Source of the DNA: Neelides folsomi
Taxonomy: Eukaryota; Arthropoda; Collembola; Neelipleona; Neelidae
Direction of reading: 5' to 3'
DNA length: 64,000 nucleotides
Assembly: GCA_034687125.1 (NCBI GenBank)
Contig: JAQGBZ010000018.1
Location: 248,001-312,000 of the forward strand
The notes under the pieces: model-generated
The model's database searches: none
Seen by the model: the letters and a program-made list of their open reading frames with translations, nothing else
Told to the model about the DNA's origin: nothing
Translations under genes and position numbers: made by a program
Shown here: in pieces, positions 58,701 to 64,000 of the stretch
How the letters are laid out: each line of letters starts with the position of its first letter
How positions within the stretch are numbered: position 1 is the first letter of the stretch

Positions 58701-61700
58701 GTAAGAAAAGCATCTTATTGAACGTGCGATCCTTCGTCTCCATTACGAGTTCCTTTGAGGTGGTTCATTCTCACTTTTCCCTGACTCGTAGTAAAATAGT
58801 GGAAAAAGATGTCGGGCGAGTGGAGAAGATTTCCTTTAATGGACCTTATATGCCTCAGCTTCTCTCAGTTTTGAAGGAAGCTAAGCGAGATACTTGACTT
58901 TTATCACTTGATGGTTTCCTCTTTTACTCCGCTCGTGCTAAATGAACCAAAAACTCTTCTATTTGACCCTTACGTCAGCCTCTACAAATTATATATCATC
59001 ATAGCTCTATTGACTTCATCATATAACCTACGCTTCAAGACCTTCAAATCCTATGAACTTATGTCCTCCAAACCTTCAATGCTTTTATCTTTATCGACTT
59101 TCCAATTTTTGTTGCTATCTTCGTTTTATTGAGGAAATAATATTAGTAGATATTGAAATCACATCATATTCTTCAATATTGTATTAGTTTAAATATTAAG
59201 TATTGAATATTTTGCGCAATAAGTTCAGAAGTCATTCATAACTCTTACGATAATTCACTAATTAAGATTTTATCAAATATCTGTAAAAGTAACAAAACAA
59301 AATTCTGAGGAATGTTCATACAGAATGAAATGAATTTGTAGAATGAAAACATTTGTTGGTGGGTTTATTTCAAGATTTTCCCAAATAAGAAATGAAATCA
59401 ATAGAGTGATCAGATGCTTGTCTTGTTAGTTCTTGCTTAATGGTACGACCAGGGTTGAAGCGAAAGGGTCCATCCGACCAGCTGTGAGGTCATAAAATTA
59501 CAACGGGAAAAGGAGGGGCCTTTTCCTAAATCTCATCCACATGAACGAAGGAACGAATTCATAAATTCGGAGGAAAAGAAGTTTTTGGAGCTTTAAAGAG
59601 AACTTTACAAGATTGGAAGGACTGCCGAAAAAGGCAGTTAAATTCTAATTTCACACTAAGGATTGACATGAGGACAACAGCCGACACATTTGACTTAAAC
59701 TAAAACTCCCTTAACTGTTTGTAGGTACTTGGAAAAATAAGATTAAAGGAAAACCGGAAAATGCATCCATGTATAGATGATTCAAAGCAAAAGTCTCCTA
59801 TGCGGTGAATCCTGACGCAATAAATTTTTTTCACAAATCTTTAAGCTTTTAGAGAATTCTTTAAACCTTTAAAACTGCTAAAAACAATTCATTCAAATTG
59901 AGACTAATTTGTTTGAAAAATGAAAGATAATGGATATGAAGGATATATAAAGGATTCATCTTTCTTAAATCTGACAGAATGGAAGGTAACAAATTGGAGG
60001 AAATAAATACGTAAAAGCCGTTGATGGTCAATCTAGTTCCATTTAGGATAAGTTGAAGTGAAGATTAATAGAGATTTAAAAGTCTCTTCAATTCCACTCA
60101 AGTGGCCTCGTTGGCTCGAGTCCTTTTCTCTCCCGACAAAGTTAATTTGGAGCATAAAGTTTAGAATGGAGCTTGGAAAGTATTCCCATTCATCCCATTT
60201 CCCCATTTGCGAAAGCTGTGTGTGGGCAAAGAAAGAAATTGTCTCCCTCGATTTGGGTAGAGAAAGTTCATCGTTTGTTCTTATTTATTAGTCGCCCGTT
60301 TCATCGCTCTCTTCAATAAGGAGGACCGGGATGAAAAGGGGGGTTGGGGATAACTTTTACCAATCTTGACATTGTTGAATGGCTGATGATTTATCATATT
60401 CCCTTTCCCATTAACCGCTCTCTGGAAGATGAGGGAAGACAATCTCATATTCATTTCCCGGCTTCATCTCCTCCGGTTTCATGTGAGTTTCCGAGGGATG
60501 TGATAAAGATAAAGTGTGTGCCTTTTCGAGTCCTAAATTATTTGTTCAAATTAGAATAGTTTTATTAATCGAAGGCTGATGGTCGCTTCTCAAAAAAGAG
60601 GTGAGGTTAGTGTGAACACGGAAAAGTCAACTTTACTTTTCGCTCTCGCTCTCAAATTACAGAGAAAACTTTTGAGATTCAGTTTGGAGACCGCTTCGTA
60701 TTTTAAAATAATTGAATTATCATAGCACATTTTCCAAAAGGTTCAAAGTTTCACTTTTCATGTCTGGTCGAGGAGAGAAGAGTTTTTAATATTATTAAAG
60801 TGAAACCTCACACGTTCATATCACATTTTTAGGAAATAACCTCACGAACAGCTATTAGAATATAATTCATTATGTGAAATATTAATTGTCTTTTAAACCT
60901 TAACTGTGATAGATTTATACATTAGAATATTTTAACAATGCACACTTTTAAATATAAGTTATTCATAGTTATCATACTTTGCTGTAATACTCACCCGTAG
61001 TATTAATTGTCATTCCAATGTAAATCTGTCACTTGCATTATTTACCATTGGGGAAAGCCATAATACAAATTTTAAGTCGGAATGAATCTGAAAGAGTAAA
61101 TGGCACATTCAAACGTCGTCTGGTCTTCTCATGTCGGTAGCAATTGTGTAAATAATGTGGAGTTGTTATGAATCGTCACCGTCACTTTCCTTCCACTTCA
61201 AATATCAAACACTTCAAACTCTAAACATTTACCCGGAATAAATATTTCCAGAGAAAACACTTATCTTATTTCATTTACTCTAAATAACCTTATCTTCTAA
61301 GCTAATTAAATTATTAACTATTATTTAATTATTTAATACAAATACTCGTACATATTTGTAATTTATAATGCTTAATACCTATTGTATTTACTTGTACAAT
61401 ATTATTACAGATATTATAAAGATACATAATGATTTTTCCAAAAAAAATTACCTACGATCTTGAATAATTATGTATCTTATAAACATCCTTAAAACTTATA
61501 AAAGTTATGTTATTACATTATAAGACTTATAAGGTTCAGACGTTAGGAGCTTTGAAACATCACACGAATTCATTCTTTGGGAGTTTGAAAACGTTAAAAA
61601 ATTTAGTTTTATCCAAAATTTCCTACCACGCTTTTTTACACCCATTAGAATGTGGGTTTGATAGTTTGTAGGTTTAGAAGATTAATAAAAGACGGTCCCT

Positions 61701-64000
61701 TTTATCATTCTTTTATCTCTTCTGTAAAGGTTGGTGAGAATGCGAAAATCTCATCATTTGTGGAGATTTCAAGCCTCTCAAATCCCATTTTAATGAAGAT
61801 TTTTAACATCTAAGGAAGGAAATTGTATAAACAAAGATAGGCAGCTTTTCCTAATTTCCCCTCATTTTTTTCCCTATCGAATATTTTCAAAGCCCCGGAC
61901 ATTTTTTATAAACCTGCTTCAATATACCGAGTCCTTAAAAGAATCTTCATTTTTGAGAAACAGAAGAACAAAAAATATTTTCAAAGAAAACATTCAAAAA
62001 TTCAACAGCAGCTACTTTATGTATATAATGTTAAACTTGTATAACGAGGAAAGTTGTAAAATAAAGCTGTTTTTTGATCTCAAAAGTTCACTATTTCCGA
62101 ATGAAAATGACAGAATAAGAATCTAATTTATTCCAGTTTTACAACTTGTGTATTCGGAGGAAATAAGTTTCTTTGACTTGTCAAGTCCATTTTCTCCTAC
62201 TTACCCAATTTCCGATAGTGAATAAACTATTTTATTGTCCTCTGGTTGATAAATTGTTCGTGGATCTTCTATTTTAAGTAATCAAGCTATGTAAATCACG
62301 ATTAAATATATTCTATTATTAACTTGATAAGAATAAGAAACAGCTGAAAATATAACATAAATAAACTAGACATTTCCGACAATATAATTAGATTGGTTGT
62401 AATTTATATTTTTATGTAAGATCTTATGTTACTTTTTTCTTATTGATCTCAAATTGAAGTAAATAATACTTTTCCATGTGTATTTATGTAACAGAAATAC
62501 GTACATTACAATAAACTAATATTCCCGTCGTTGAACTAATGCAGTACGCGGGCTTGATTTAGATTAACACATTTTAATTGCTATATAGATTATAACTATG
62601 TTAATCTAAATCAAGTTCCAAAGCCCGCGTACTGCATTGGTTCAACGACGGGAGAGTAGATTGTCAATTAAATTAGTGATGAATACCTAAAATAAAATTC
62701 AATCCTTGAAAATACATAGTATTAGTATTAGATAATTTATAAGGCAAAGTTTTAAAAATGTTCAGCCACCCTTTCTTGGGTAAATAGTAAAAGGGGAATT
62801 GATGAGATTTAAAATGAGATTGATGCGAATTGCCAACTGTGGATTTGTTAAAAGCAACGGTTTAAGGTTAAAGACGAAAATTCTTTAAATTCAGAAAGCG
62901 ATGGTGCGAAATAAGAGAGAATCCGGCACAAACCTTTTCCAAATCTATCAAATGTTTATTCATAATCATTGCTAAATAAAACCACTGGAATATGAATTAT
63001 CCTCTTCAAACTGACAGTCAAACACTTAATAATATTTCCCACGACAATTTGCAAACAAGATTGTTTACTAAATATTACAAGATTTATCATTCACGATGGT
63101 TTGCCAAATGCATTACAAATTATGCGCCTAATTCTAAATGAGATCACAAATGAAGCCTTGACTTTTAAATCGATAAAAATTGTTTTGGTCGGAGATGAAG
63201 AATGAGCCCAATTTGAAAAAACTTGGCATTCAGAGCCCATCAAATAAAAAGAGATAATTTAGTACATGTGAGAGAGTGAGGGCAATAAAATAAAGTTTTG
63301 GTTCTCCTCTTCATTTCACTCCTCTGTTCTTGCCAATAATACGGCTATTCAAATGGGATCATAAAAATGTAAACCAAGAACCATTAAAGTCAAAGCATCT
63401 GGTCCTGACTTTTGTCAAAGCCCAGTTTCTCCCAACTTCCCCTTCTTTCTTCTTAATAAATTCATTCTCCTTTCTCGTTTCCTCCCCTCCTCTCCCTATC
63501 TCGTAAATAGGGATTAGAAATAAAGTTGATTAAATTAGTTGGCTCACTTTAATTGTTTTCCTTTGTATGATTTTAATGTCGGAACTTGGGAAAATCCCTC
63601 GTCATTTCTTAACTAGCAACTAATATTAGAGAAAACATCCTTAGCAAAAAAGGAGGGGAGTAATTGAATGTAAAGCGAAGCCCGGGTCGGTCTATGATGG
63701 GAGAGTGTGAGATGTGAAGTAGATGGGATTTAAATGGCCAGGCGAGCGTAGGAAGGATTTGAATTCAATTGATGTAGTTAAGGAGGCGAGGAAAAGAAAT
63801 CAGTGAGTTTTTCCTCATTCCGATTCACAGTGCATGGGAGTATGGGGGAGTTACTTCAGGATGTTTTCCGCTCCCACTCCAGTTTCTCCATTCTACGAGA
63901 AAAAGTCATAAATTGCAGTTGTCCTCTAAAATCCCGACATTCGGATCCCTTATTCCTCCTCAACTTATCGAAATGTGTCAAGGCGTATGAAGGTACAGGA
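58701..64000 (+). other. Downstream of the signal-peptide exon; probably intron
   Basis: No Ig, EGF, FN3, LRR or other familiar exon was found here apart from the foldback element at 62523-62653. With a 14-kb first intron in the neighbouring gene, the next exon may simply lie beyond the window. Confidence 0.5.
62523..62653. mobile_element. 131-bp foldback MITE
   Basis: The arms 62523-62569 and 62599-62653 pair as CCCGTCGTTGAAC[T/C]AATGCAG, then TACGCGGGCTT, then GATTTAGATTAACA. There is one substitution and an 8-nt insertion in the right arm, and the loop is about 29 bp. No coding capacity. The right side continues outward GAGAGTA, so one arm reads TACTCTCCCGTCG from a TA. The arms' GC-rich blocks stand out from the AT-rich surroundings. 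Confidence 0.82.

Noticed and set aside
1-64000. Retroviral, LTR or LINE coding sequence, tRNA, rRNA and CRISPR arrays
   Set aside because: I looked for reverse transcriptase, integrase and capsid motifs, tRNA TpsiC-arm strings and regular spaced repeats and saw none that hold up.

Overview
This window is eukaryotic, AT-rich and gene-poor, with GT-AG introns up to 14 kb. The best-supported gene closely resembles insect Dpr-interacting proteins (DIP/lachesin-like Ig cell-surface proteins). That, the arthropod-type initiator and the mix of DNA transposons point to an arthropod. I cannot name the species. No rRNA, tRNA, CRISPR, operon or prokaryote-like gene was seen.

Layout. 1-8177: no gene seen, downstream of the DIP gene. 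8178-31875, minus strand: a complete ten-exon DIP gene that I assembled by hand. Every splice junction keeps the frame, giving 468 residues: signal peptide, three Ig domains, a long hydrophilic and acidic stalk, and a hydrophobic C-terminal tail typical of GPI anchoring. Its 14-kb first intron contains a 2.14-kb internally deleted Mutator-like (MULE) transposon with a 9-bp target duplication (19734-21891). The same intron holds a 777-bp TA-flanked DNA transposon relic (29714-30490). Intron 8 is half filled by a 95-bp foldback element (8875-8969).

31924-52773: intergenic as far as I can see. It holds a ~0.9-kb TA-flanked non-autonomous element (34319-35215) and two isolated, well-formed minus-strand splice-site pairs (36019-36047 and 43985-44082) that might be exons of something unrecognised. 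52774-64000, plus strand: the apparent 5' end of a second gene. It has a TATA box, an ATG-less leader exon with a strong donor, a 5.7-kb intron, and an exon carrying the start codon and a signal peptide. The rest of that gene was not found before the window ends. A 131-bp foldback element lies at 62523-62653.

The two genes are divergent, with starts about 21 kb apart. Both begin with a short signal-peptide exon ending in phase 1, as is usual for secreted and cell-surface proteins. I found no convincing new biological system. The items most worth a second look are the MULE derivative with its ACCTCAAT motif arrays, the two foldback elements that may share a terminus, the possible exon at 43985-44082, and the start-codon-overlapping uORF at 58606-58638.
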